Below, in pieces: positions 48,562 to 56,464 of a stretch of DNA of 64,000 nucleotides. Position 1 is the first letter of the stretch. Each line of letters starts with the position of its first letter. The position numbers and the translations under genes were made by a program. A model generated the notes under the pieces. The model was not told the origin of the DNA. It saw only the letters and a list, made by a program, of their open reading frames with translations, and ran no database searches. This DNA is from Burkholderia sp. USMB20 (GTDB lineage: Bacteria > Pseudomonadota > Gammaproteobacteria > Burkholderiales > Burkholderiaceae). The stretch is taken from assembly GCF_000949135.2 (NCBI RefSeq), contig NZ_JTAN02000019.1:1-64000 (forward strand), read 5' to 3'.

Positions 48562-49633
48562 AGGCTTTGGCTCCTTTCAGCGATCCGATGTTCAGCGAGC
48601 CGTCACGACGCGACTCGGGCGATGCGGGGGCCGGCTGCGCGGCGGTGGCGGTGGCTTCGGCGCCCGGTGCGGGGCGATCGGCGAGCGCCTCGAGCAGGTC
48701 GGCCGACGGCACGAAGAACAGCGAGCCGGTGACCGCGCGGCTGTAGTCGAGCAGCCGGTCGTAGTTGCCGGGCGGGCGGCCGACGAACATGTTCTCGAGC
48801 ATCTGCTCGATCGGCGCCGGCGAGCGCGCGTAGCCGATGAAGTAGGTGCCGAATTCGCCGGAGCCGGGGCGCCCGAACGGCATGTTGTCGCGCAGGATCT
48901 TCACTTCCCGGCCGTTCTCGTCGAGCGTGGTCAGCGAGCTGTGCGAGCACGACGGCTTCACGTCCGGCGCCAGCTCGATGTCGGACAATTTGGTGCGCCC
49001 GATGATGCGCTCCTGCGTCTCGACCGCGAGCGCGTTCCAGCCGGCCATGTCGTGCAGGTACTTCTGCACGATCACGTAGCTGCCGCCCGCGAATTCGGCG
49101 TCTTCGTCGCCGATCACCGTGAAGTCGACCGCGTCGCGGCCTTCCGGGTTCTCGGTGCCGTCGACGAAGCCGATCATCGCGCGCTGGTCGAAGTTGCGGA
49201 AGCCGTGCACCTCGTCGACGACCGTGACCGCGTCGCCGAGCGCGCCGAGCAATTGGGTCGCGAGTTCGAAGCACAGGTCCATCGCGTCGGCGCGGATGTG
49301 CAGCAGGATGTCGCCGGGCGTCGCGATCGCGACGCGCTGGCCGGCGCCGAATTCGCGGAACGGATGCAGCGACGCGGGGCGCGGATCGCCGAACAGCGCA
49401 TCCCAGGCGTCGGCGCCGAAGGCGCATACGCAGGACAGGTTGCCGTCCGGCACGCGCTTGCCGACCGAGCGCACGAGCGCGGCGATGTCGCCGCACCACG
49501 CGCGGATCGTGTCGGCGCGCTCGGCGCCGGGGTTGACGGTGGCAACGAGGAAGATCGCGCTGCGTGTGACCGGGCTGTGAACGGCCTGGGAAAGCGGGGG
49601 ACGGGTTTGCATCGCGGCCTGCCGGTCAGTCAT
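48554..49633 (-). CDS. DyP-type peroxidase, encapsulin cargo
   Basis: A 359-residue haem peroxidase. Active-site residues: Asp158 in GFVDGTENP, the proximal His231 in SCSHSSL, and catalytic Arg248 in KILRDNMPFG. A Pro/Ala linker at ~320-345 leads to the C-terminal tail DGSLNIGSLKGAKAYE, which matches the known encapsulin-targeting peptide (D-G-S-L-x-I-G-S-L). The enzyme is therefore packed inside the shell encoded by the overlapping downstream gene. Likely an oxidative-stress nanocompartment. Confidence 0.95.
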   Translation of the reverse strand: MTDRQAAMQTRPPLSQAVHSPVTRSAIFLVATVNPGAERADTIRAWCGDIAALVRSVGKRVPDGNLSCVCAFGADAWDALFGDPRPASLHPFREFGAGQRVAIATPGDILLHIRADAMDLCFELATQLLGALGDAVTVVDEVHGFRNFDQRAMIGFVDGTENPEGRDAVDFTVIGDEDAEFAGGSYVIVQKYLHDMAGWNALAVETQERIIGRTKLSDIELAPDVKPSCSHSSLTTLDENGREVKILRDNMPFGRPGSGEFGTYFIGYARSPAPIEQMLENMFVGRPPGNYDRLLDYSRAVTGSLFFVPSADLLEALADRPAPGAEATATAAQPAPASPESRRDGSLNIGSLKGAKAYE

Positions 49634-50050
49634 GTCGGGACGGACGGGCCGCGGATGCCGCGGCGCGCGAAGACGAACGGTTGGACTGTGTCATGCGACT
49701 GTTCTCTTTGTGACATGCGGATGAAGGACGTTGCGCGGGCATCGCGCAACGGGCCGCAGCGGCGGCGGCCTGCCGCCCGGGCGCGCAAGGGGGAGGCAGG
49801 CTCGGTGGCCGCGCGTTCGCCCGGCGCGCGACCTCGCCGCACCGCGTAACGTCGTCGAGCATGCAATCTAGCAGCTTCGGCGGGTCTTTGGAACACGTAT
49901 CGCCAATCTGTCATTCGAATGGGTTGATCGGGGTCCGATTCTGCGTCGCGGGCCTGCAGCTGTACTCCTGAAACCCGCGGCGCTGTGCTCTTGAGCGGGC
50001 GTGGCGCGTGCAGTAGATTAGGTTCGCTCCGCCCGCCGACGAGGACCATC
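49634..50050. other. Divergent promoter region of DyP-encapsulin and the short LysR gene
   Basis: 417 bases with no supported gene. AT-rich patches near 49700 and 49890 could be promoters. No clear OxyR-type site was found by eye. Confidence 0.45.
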
Positions 50051-50425
50051 ATGATGAACCTGCTGGAAGCGATGCGTATTTATGTCGCGGTGGTCGAGCA
50101 TGGCGGGGTGTCCGCCGCGGCGTCCGAACTGAAGCTCGGCCGCGCGCAAGTCAGCGAGCGGCTGGACCGCCTCGAACGGTATCTCGGCTGCCGGCTGTTG
50201 CTGGCGCGTGCGGGCGGCGACGTGGCGTGTACCGATGCGGGCGTCGCGTTCCACCAGTGCTGCCGGCGCACGCTGTCCGCGGTCGCGCAGGCCACCAACG
50301 CGGCCGGTGCGTGCGCAACCTTTCCCGATGCGCGCGTCGCGGGCTTTCCGCCGCCCGAAACCATCCGCCGTGTCGACCCAGCGTCGATCGCGGCACAACC
50401 CTCATTGCACCGGTCATCGCCTTGA
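50051..50425 (+). CDS. LysR-type HTH protein lacking effector domain
   Basis: A 124-residue protein. Residues 1-60 are a LysR winged helix (MNLLEAMRIYVAVVEHGGVS, ASELKLGRAQVSERLDRLE). After about residue 95 the sequence becomes Pro/Arg-rich and stops, so the ~200-residue co-inducer domain is absent. Its stop overlaps the probable TTG start of psiE by 3 bases. It could be a decayed LysR gene or a working short DNA-binding protein that regulates the divergent DyP operon. Confidence 0.65.
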   Translation: MMNLLEAMRIYVAVVEHGGVSAAASELKLGRAQVSERLDRLERYLGCRLLLARAGGDVACTDAGVAFHQCCRRTLSAVAQATNAAGACATFPDARVAGFPPPETIRRVDPASIAAQPSLHRSSP

Positions 50426-50874
50426 ATACGTCCACTGTTTCCGCCGATACGGCCGCCGAGCGCATCCGCCGCCGCTTCGGACACTTCCTTCACGCGGCCG
50501 AGCTGGCCGGGCTGATCGTGATCGGTCTCGCGACCGCGTTCGCGATGACGCAGGAAGCGTGGAAGGTCGTGCTCGCGGGCGAGGTATCGCTGACCGACCT
50601 GCTGCTGATGTTCCTCTATCTCGAAGTGCTCGCGATGAACGTGCGTTACCTGCGGCTCGGCCGGCTGCCGGTGCGCTTTCCGCTGTTCATTGCGATGACG
50701 TCGCTCGCGCGCGACCTGATCCTGCGCGGCGCAACCGACAGCCCCGAGCGGATGCTGATGACCACGTTCGGAATCGTGCTGCTCGCGGTAGGCGTGCTGA
50801 TCCTCAGCTTCGGCCAGCATCGCTTTCCGGCAGAGGTCGACGACGTCGAGGACGATGTGCATGCGCGTCGGTGA
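50422..50874 (+). CDS. PsiE-family membrane protein
   Basis: A 150-residue protein with four hydrophobic segments, resembling the phosphate-starvation-inducible PsiE family: HAAELAGLIVIGLATAFAM, TDLLLMFLYLEVLAMNVRYL, then SLARDLILRG and a last helix FGIVLLAVGVLILSFGQHRF. The likely start is TTG 50422, which overlaps the LysR-type stop (TTGA), suggesting coupling. A 5' extension in this frame to 50227 lies over the LysR-type gene and is not family-like. Confidence 0.8.
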   Translation: MNTSTVSADTAAERIRRRFGHFLHAAELAGLIVIGLATAFAMTQEAWKVVLAGEVSLTDLLLMFLYLEVLAMNVRYLRLGRLPVRFPLFIAMTSLARDLILRGATDSPERMLMTTFGIVLLAVGVLILSFGQHRFPAEVDDVEDDVHARR

Positions 50875-51229
50875 TGCGTGTGCGCGCGGGGCCGATCGAT
50901 GGGGGTGTCGGTTCGGTAGTTCATTTCGTTATACCGAGATTGATTCGGTGCGGCGCCGACTCGCGGCTGCCGCGTTTCCATCTGTTCACCACACGCTTGC
51001 GATTTGAGGTTTGATCGCCAAACTGTCACTTACATTCGCCGAAATGACGCAGTAGGATGCCGATCCTTCTCATGATGGATTTCGCATTGCTATCCGCCTT
51101 CAATTTCGGTAATGGACGTGGCTCGCACCGGAACGCCCGCGGCCGGACACGGCTATCCGGCTTCGTGCAGCGGCACGGCACGCGCACCTGTGCGTCGCAA
51201 GCTGGTTCACCGCTGGCGGGGCGAGGCGG
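50875..51229. other. Region before MocR copy 2
   Basis: No gene. A short hairpin ACCGA/TCGGT (50933-50949) may end the psiE transcript. The sequence upstream of this MocR start shares nothing obvious with that upstream of copy 1, apart from a lone AACTGT near 51024. Confidence 0.4.
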
Positions 51230-52642
51230 ATGAAGCTCTACGAGAAATTCGCGAACGACATAGAGAGACTCATCCGGCAACGCGTGTATCGACATGGCGA
51301 TCGTGTGCCGTCGGTGCGGCAGGCAAGCCAGCAGCACCGGATCAGCATCACGACCGTGCTGCACGCGTACCTGCTGCTCGAAAGCCGCGGGCTGCTGGAG
51401 AGCCGCCCGCAGTCGGGGTACTTCGTGAACCTGCGCAACGACGACGGGCACGCGCCGGTGCGCGAGCTGCGGCCGTCGAAGCCGATCGCGATCTCGTCGT
51501 CGGTGGACATGAGCCGGCTCGTGCTGTCCACGCTGCGCGCGATCGGCACCGACGACGCGGTGCCGCTCGGCTCGCCGTACCCGGACCCGAGCCTGTTCCC
51601 GTTCGAGAAGCTGAACCGCTACGCGTACGCGGCCGGCCGCGACAAGTCGCTGTGGGGCGTGACCGACGGGCTGCCGCCGGGCCATCCGCGCCTGATCCGG
51701 CAGATCGCACGGCGCTACCTGGAAAACGGGATGTCGGTCGACCCGAACGAGATCATCGTAACGGTCGGCGCGACGGAGGCGATCAACCTGTGCCTGCAGG
51801 CGGTCGCGAAACCAGGCGACACGATCGCGGTGGAGTCGCCGACGTTCTACGCGATGCTGCACGCGATCGAACGGATGGGGATGAAGGCGATCGAGGTCGC
51901 TACACACCCGGAATACGGAATCGACATTGCGGCGCTGGCGGCGATCGCGAAGTCTCAGCCGATCGCCGCGTGCATGGTGATGCCGAACTTCCAGAATCCG
52001 CTCGGCTTCCAGATGCCCGACGAGCGCAAGCGCGAACTGGTTGAGTTCGCAACTAAAATCGACATGCCGATCATCGAGAACGGCGTGTACAACGAACTGT
52101 ATTTCGGCAATGCGCACCCGAGTGCGCTGAAGGCGTTCGACCACAACGGGATCGTGCTGCACTGCGCGTCGTTCTCGAAAAGCCTGACGGCCGCGTACCG
52201 GATCGGCTGGGCGTTGCCGGGCCGTTATCGCGAACAGGTCGAGAAGCTGAAGTTCCTGAACACGCTGGCGACGCCGTCGCTGCCGCAGCTGGCGATCGCC
52301 GAGTTCCTCGAACGCGACGGTTACGAGCATCACCTGCGGCGGATTCGCAAGGCGTATGCGCAGCAGGCGAACCTGATGCGCGCGATGGTGTCGCGGTTCT
52401 TCCCGGAAGGCACGCGCATCTCGAGCCCGGCGGGCGGCTACGTGCTGTGGGTCGAGTTGCCGGCGCAGGTCGATGCGATGCGCCTGTACCAGCTCGCGCT
52501 GGAGCAGGGCATCACGATCGGGCCCGGCTACATGTTCTCGATCGCGGACACCTACCGCAATTTCATCCGGCTCAACTACAGCAGCCCGTGGTCGCCGGAC
52601 ATCGAACGCGCGATCGTCACGGTCGGCAAGCTCGCGTTATGA
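51230..52642 (+). CDS. MocR-type regulator, copy 2
   Basis: A 470-residue GntR/aminotransferase regulator, by eye about 95% identical to the protein at 14894, with the PLP lysine in HCASFSKSLTAAYRIGW. Differences cluster at the N-terminus (Phe7, Asn9, Arg18), around residue 300 (GNAHPSALKAFDHNG instead of GESHPSTLKSYDRSG) and at the end, which is GKLAL here and GKLAASCMR in copy 1. The ATG at 51230 follows GGCGAGGCGG. The gene ends inside the remains of a formate dehydrogenase gene on the other strand. Confidence 0.92.
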   Translation: MKLYEKFANDIERLIRQRVYRHGDRVPSVRQASQQHRISITTVLHAYLLLESRGLLESRPQSGYFVNLRNDDGHAPVRELRPSKPIAISSSVDMSRLVLSTLRAIGTDDAVPLGSPYPDPSLFPFEKLNRYAYAAGRDKSLWGVTDGLPPGHPRLIRQIARRYLENGMSVDPNEIIVTVGATEAINLCLQAVAKPGDTIAVESPTFYAMLHAIERMGMKAIEVATHPEYGIDIAALAAIAKSQPIAACMVMPNFQNPLGFQMPDERKRELVEFATKIDMPIIENGVYNELYFGNAHPSALKAFDHNGIVLHCASFSKSLTAAYRIGWALPGRYREQVEKLKFLNTLATPSLPQLAIAEFLERDGYEHHLRRIRKAYAQQANLMRAMVSRFFPEGTRISSPAGGYVLWVELPAQVDAMRLYQLALEQGITIGPGYMFSIADTYRNFIRLNYSSPWSPDIERAIVTVGKLAL

Positions 52643-52721
52643 CCTGAATCGCGTCGCGCACGTCATGCGGCGGATAGCCGTCGACCGGGTCGGGATAGAG
52701 CACGCACAGAACGGTCGCCAT
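52617..52721 (-). pseudogene. N-terminal stub of NAD-dependent formate dehydrogenase
   Basis: From ATG 52721, with a good GAGGAG ribosome site, the minus strand reads MATVLCVLYPDPVDGYPP, then HDVRDAIQVITR, before hitting the 3' end of MocR copy 2 and stopping at 52617. The first part matches the N-terminus of NAD-dependent formate dehydrogenases (AKVLCVLYDDPVDGYP in the Pseudomonas enzyme). The remaining ~360 residues are absent. A deletion or recombination joined this stub to the MocR gene. Confidence 0.6.
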
Positions 52722-52960
52722 CGGGTCGCTCCTCGTGACGGGATGAAGGCCGGGCGGTACGCGGATTGCTCGGCTCGCCGGCCCCCCGCGCACGCGCATC
52801 CGGCGTGTTGCGCCGCAACGTCGATGACGTTCCACGCCGGTCGCGGATCGCGTACAAGCCACAGTCCGTGTTTGCGTGCGCTGCGGGGTCGTCCGTACCT
52901 GTTCTTTTCGGCAAGGACGCCGATAATGGGATCGTTACCCCACACTCCGGGAGCCACGCC

Positions 52961-54496
52961 ATGTCCGGAAGCGACGCCTCGTCTTCACGTCCCGATCTCG
53001 CGCAGGGGATCGCGCTCGATGACCTCGCCGACGGCGCGATGATCGAGGGCCAGGTCGGCGACGCCACGGTGCTGCTGGTGCGCCGCGCCGACGAACTGTT
53101 TGCCGTGGGCGCGCAATGCCCGCACTACGGCGCGCCGCTCGCCGACGGGCTGCTGGTCGGCGATACGATCCGCTGTCCGTGGCATCACGCGGCGTTCTGC
53201 TTGCGCACCGGCGAGCTGTTGCGCACGCCGGCGCTCGACGGCCTGACATGCTGGCGCGTCGAGCGGCGCGACGGCCGCGCGGTCGTGCTCGATGCGCGGC
53301 CAGCCGCATCGCCGCCCGCGCTGAATGCGGCGGGGCTGCCCGCATCGGTGGTGATCGTCGGCGGCGGTGCGGCCGCGATCGCGGCGGCCGTGACGCTGCG
53401 CCAGGAAGGCTATCCGCATGCGATCACGCTGCTGAGCGCGGACAGCGAGCCGCCGTACGACCGGCCGAACCTGTCGAAGGACTATCTGGCCGGCACGGCC
53501 GAAGCCGACTGGCTGCCGCTGCGCGGCGCGTCGTTCTATACCGACCAGCGCATCGACGTGCGCTGCGGCACGCGCGTCACGCGGATCGATCCCGCGCAGC
53601 ACGCGGTCGAGCTCGCGGACGGCAGCCGCGTCGGCTACGGCGCGCTGCTGCTGGCCACCGGCACCGAGCCGAACCGGCTGACCGTGCCGGGTGCGGATCT
53701 GCCGCACGTGTGCGTGCTGCGTTCGCGGGCCGATTGCGATGCGCTGATCGGCAAGCTGAAGACGGCGCGGCGCTGCGTCGTGGTCGGCGCGAGCTTCATC
53801 GGCCTCGAAGCGGCCGCCGCGCTGCGCACGCGCGGGCTCGACGTGCAGGTGGTCGCGCCCGACGCGCATCCGATGGCGCGCGTGCTCGGCGAAGCGCTCG
53901 GCGACACGATCCGCGCGCTGCACGAAGCGCACGGCGTGGTGTTCCATCTCGGCGCGACGCCCACGCAGATCGCGCCGGAGCGCGTGACGCTGTCGAACGG
54001 CGACGCGCTGCCGGCCGATGTGGTGGTGGTCGGCATCGGCGTGCGTCCGGACCTCGCGCTCGCGCAGGAGGCGGGGCTCGCCGTCGATCGCGGCGTGACG
54101 GTCGACCGTTTCCTGCGGACGAGCGCACCGGACATCTACGCGGCCGGCGACATCGCGCGCTGGCCCGATCCGTTGACGGGCGAACGCATACGCGTCGAGC
54201 ACTGGGTCGTTGCTGAGCGGCAGGGCATCGCCGCGGCGCGCAACATGCTCGGCCAGCAGCGGCCGTTCGACGCGGTGCCGTTCTTCTGGAGCCAGCACTA
54301 CGACCTGACGGTCCGTTATGTCGGACATGCAGAGCAATGGGACCGCGTCGAGATCGACGGCGACCTGCGCGCGCATGACGCGTCGGTCGCGTTCTGGCGC
54401 GGCAACGCACGGCTCGCGGTCGCGACGATCGGCCGCGATCTCGACTGCCTGCGCGCGGAAGCGGCGCTCGAGCAGCAGGGGACGACGCGCGCGTGA
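52961..54496 (+). CDS. Rieske-FAD pyridine nucleotide-disulfide oxidoreductase
   Basis: A 511-residue fusion: a Rieske [2Fe-2S] domain at residues 10-105 with ligands in AQCPHYGAPL and IRCPWHHAAFC, then a reductase with VVIVGGGAAAIAAA (FAD) and VVVGASFIGLEAA (NAD), YAAGDIARWP and a C-terminal domain. This is the AIFM3/AIF-like layout also used by ferredoxin reductases of oxygenase systems. Start at 52961 matches the Rieske domain; upstream is the regulatory region of the lost formate dehydrogenase. No oxygenase is adjacent. Confidence 0.9.
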   Translation: MSGSDASSSRPDLAQGIALDDLADGAMIEGQVGDATVLLVRRADELFAVGAQCPHYGAPLADGLLVGDTIRCPWHHAAFCLRTGELLRTPALDGLTCWRVERRDGRAVVLDARPAASPPALNAAGLPASVVIVGGGAAAIAAAVTLRQEGYPHAITLLSADSEPPYDRPNLSKDYLAGTAEADWLPLRGASFYTDQRIDVRCGTRVTRIDPAQHAVELADGSRVGYGALLLATGTEPNRLTVPGADLPHVCVLRSRADCDALIGKLKTARRCVVVGASFIGLEAAAALRTRGLDVQVVAPDAHPMARVLGEALGDTIRALHEAHGVVFHLGATPTQIAPERVTLSNGDALPADVVVVGIGVRPDLALAQEAGLAVDRGVTVDRFLRTSAPDIYAAGDIARWPDPLTGERIRVEHWVVAERQGIAAARNMLGQQRPFDAVPFFWSQHYDLTVRYVGHAEQWDRVEIDGDLRAHDASVAFWRGNARLAVATIGRDLDCLRAEAALEQQGTTRA

Positions 54497-54892
54497 ACGG
54501 GCTGCCGACTGTGCGCTGACCGGTACACGCTCTGGAAAAATAGTTGCGCACACAACTGTAATCGAATCGTCGTGACTTGCACAGAGACCGCCGAACCTGA
54601 CAGGCGCCCGTGACTTTCGACGGCGGTTGCTCGACCGAGGTGATCGCGGCGCCGTTCGCGATCATGAACCCGAGCGCGAACAATCCGGCATTTCCGGTGC
54701 CGACATGGAGGCGCAGTCGACACGATGCGCCGCACGGCCGCGCTGGCCGCCGCAATCGGCGTGTCGATCGACGACGACGCACCGGCCGGCTGACCACGCA
54801 CCGCACCCACCCCTGCGCGCACGGGCGCGCGCCTTGCTCGAACAGTGTGACGGTACTTGCACCGTTACCGCTTTCGACAAGGAGGGCCTGAC
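54497..54892. other. Intergenic region with possible gene debris
   Basis: No gene I can support. Part of the minus strand (about 54610-54670) reads GLFALGFMIANGAAITSVEQ, which looks protein-like but is not framed by a start. Otherwise shadow coding. Promoter of the dehydrogenase probably lies at the right end. Confidence 0.35.
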
Positions 54893-56098
54893 ATGAAAGC
54901 AGTCGTATTTCACGGCATCGGCGACATTCGCATCGATACGGTACCCGACCCGCAAGTCGTCGACGTGACCGATGCGGTCGTGCGCCTGACGGCCAGCGCG
55001 ATCTGCGGCACCGACCTGCACATGGTGCGCGGCACGCTCGGCGGGATGAAGCCGGGCACGATCCTCGGCCATGAGGGTGTCGGCATCGTCGAGACGGTCG
55101 GGCGCGACGTGCGCAACCTGAAGCGCGGCGATCGCGTGCTGATTCCGTCGACGATCGCGTGCGGCAGCTGCGTGTACTGCCGCGCGGGCTACACCGCGCA
55201 ATGCGACGTCGCGAACCCGGGCGGGCCGCGCGCGGGCACCGCGTTCTACGGCGGCCCGGCCGACACGGGGCCGTTCGACGGGCTGCAGGCCGAATACGCG
55301 CGCACGCCGCTCGCGAACGCGAGCCTGATCCGGTTGCCGGACGCGATCGACGACGACCGGGCGATCCTGATGTCCGATATTTTTCCGACCGGCTACTTCG
55401 GCGCGCAGCTCGCGGAAGTGAAGCCGGGCGACACGGTGGCCGTGTTCGGCGCCGGGCCGGTCGGCCAGTTCGCGATCGCGAGCGCGAAGCTGATGGGCGC
55501 CGGGCGCGTGATCGCGATCGACCGCATCGCGTCGCGGCTCGAGATGGCCTGCGCGCAAGGCGCCGAGACCATCGACTTCTCCGAGGAAGACCCCGTCGAC
55601 ACGGTGCTGCGGCTCACCGGCGGGATCGGGGTGGATCGTGCGATCGATGCGGTGGGCGTCGACGCGATGCGCGCGACGCATGGGCCGGCCGCCGCCGACC
55701 ACGACGCGGCGCGTGCGTTCGATGCGGAAGTCGATGCCGTCGCGCCGCGCCGCAAGCCCGACGGCCGCTACTGGACGCCCGGCGACGGGCCCTCGCAGGT
55801 ACTGCAATGGGCGGTACGTGCGGTCGCGAAGGCGGGCACGGTCGCGGTGATCGGCGTGTATCCGCCGCAGGCGCGCGTGTTTCCGGTCGGCGAGGCGATG
55901 AACCGGAACCTCACGATCAAGATGGGCAACTGCAATCACCGGACCGTCACGCCGCACCTGATCGAGCTCGTGCGCAGCGGTGCGTTCGACCCGGCGTCCG
56001 TGCTGACGCGCTGCGAGCCGCTGACGAACGCGATCGACGCGTATCGCGCGTTCGACGTGCGCGAGCCGGGCTGGCTGAAAGTGAAGCTGACGCCATGA
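54893..56098 (+). CDS. Zinc alcohol dehydrogenase, formaldehyde dehydrogenase-like
   Basis: A 401-residue medium-chain dehydrogenase. Catalytic zinc: Cys41 in ASAICGTDLHM and the GHEGVGIVE motif. Structural zinc cysteines in STIACGSCVYCRAGYTAQC. NAD motif VFGAGPVGQFAIASAKLMGA. The insert around residues 265-305 is typical of glutathione-independent formaldehyde dehydrogenase relatives. Start at ATG 54893 with AGGAGGG upstream. Followed 29 bases later by the cysteine-rich protein gene. Confidence 0.9.
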   Translation: MKAVVFHGIGDIRIDTVPDPQVVDVTDAVVRLTASAICGTDLHMVRGTLGGMKPGTILGHEGVGIVETVGRDVRNLKRGDRVLIPSTIACGSCVYCRAGYTAQCDVANPGGPRAGTAFYGGPADTGPFDGLQAEYARTPLANASLIRLPDAIDDDRAILMSDIFPTGYFGAQLAEVKPGDTVAVFGAGPVGQFAIASAKLMGAGRVIAIDRIASRLEMACAQGAETIDFSEEDPVDTVLRLTGGIGVDRAIDAVGVDAMRATHGPAAADHDAARAFDAEVDAVAPRRKPDGRYWTPGDGPSQVLQWAVRAVAKAGTVAVIGVYPPQARVFPVGEAMNRNLTIKMGNCNHRTVTPHLIELVRSGAFDPASVLTRCEPLTNAIDAYRAFDVREPGWLKVKLTP

Positions 56099-56127
56099 CG
56101 CTGCGAACCGCAACGAGGAGTGCTGCC

Positions 56128-56460
56128 ATGAACGGGTTCCATGATCTCTACGACAACTGCATGGCCGCGTGTGACGCGTGCGCGCATGCATGCGACGCGT
56201 GTACGGCGGGGTGCCTGGCGGACCCCGACACGCACGCGCTGGCCGCTTGCATCGCGCTCGACATCGAGTGCGCGCAGCTGTGCCGCCTTGCCTCGGCCGC
56301 GATGGCGCGCGACAGCGTGCTCGCGCCGCAGGTGTGCGCCCTGTGCGCGCGTGCGTGCGAGGTGTGCGCGGCCGAATGCCTGCTGCATGCGCACGACCAT
56401 TGCCGGCGCTGCGCGCTGGCATGCGATGCGTGCGCGGCGATGTGCCGCGCGATGGCATGA
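56128..56460 (+). CDS. Cysteine-rich four-helix copper-binding protein
   Basis: A 110-residue protein with 19 cysteines, most in C-x2-C/C-x3-C spacing along helices (CMAACDACAHACDACTAGC; CALCARACEVCAAEC; CRRCALACDACAAMC). This is the DUF326/copper storage (Csp) pattern, where Cys-lined four-helix bundles hold many Cu(I) ions. No signal peptide, so cytosolic. GAGGAG precedes the ATG. Co-directional with the dehydrogenase upstream and convergent with the hybrid kinase. Confidence 0.9.
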   Translation: MNGFHDLYDNCMAACDACAHACDACTAGCLADPDTHALAACIALDIECAQLCRLASAAMARDSVLAPQVCALCARACEVCAAECLLHAHDHCRRCALACDACAAMCRAMA

Positions 56461-56464
56461 GCGG

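Noticed and set aside
54610-54896. Small plus-strand frames before the dehydrogenase
   Set aside because: Arg/Thr/His-rich, no ribosome site, no family resemblance.
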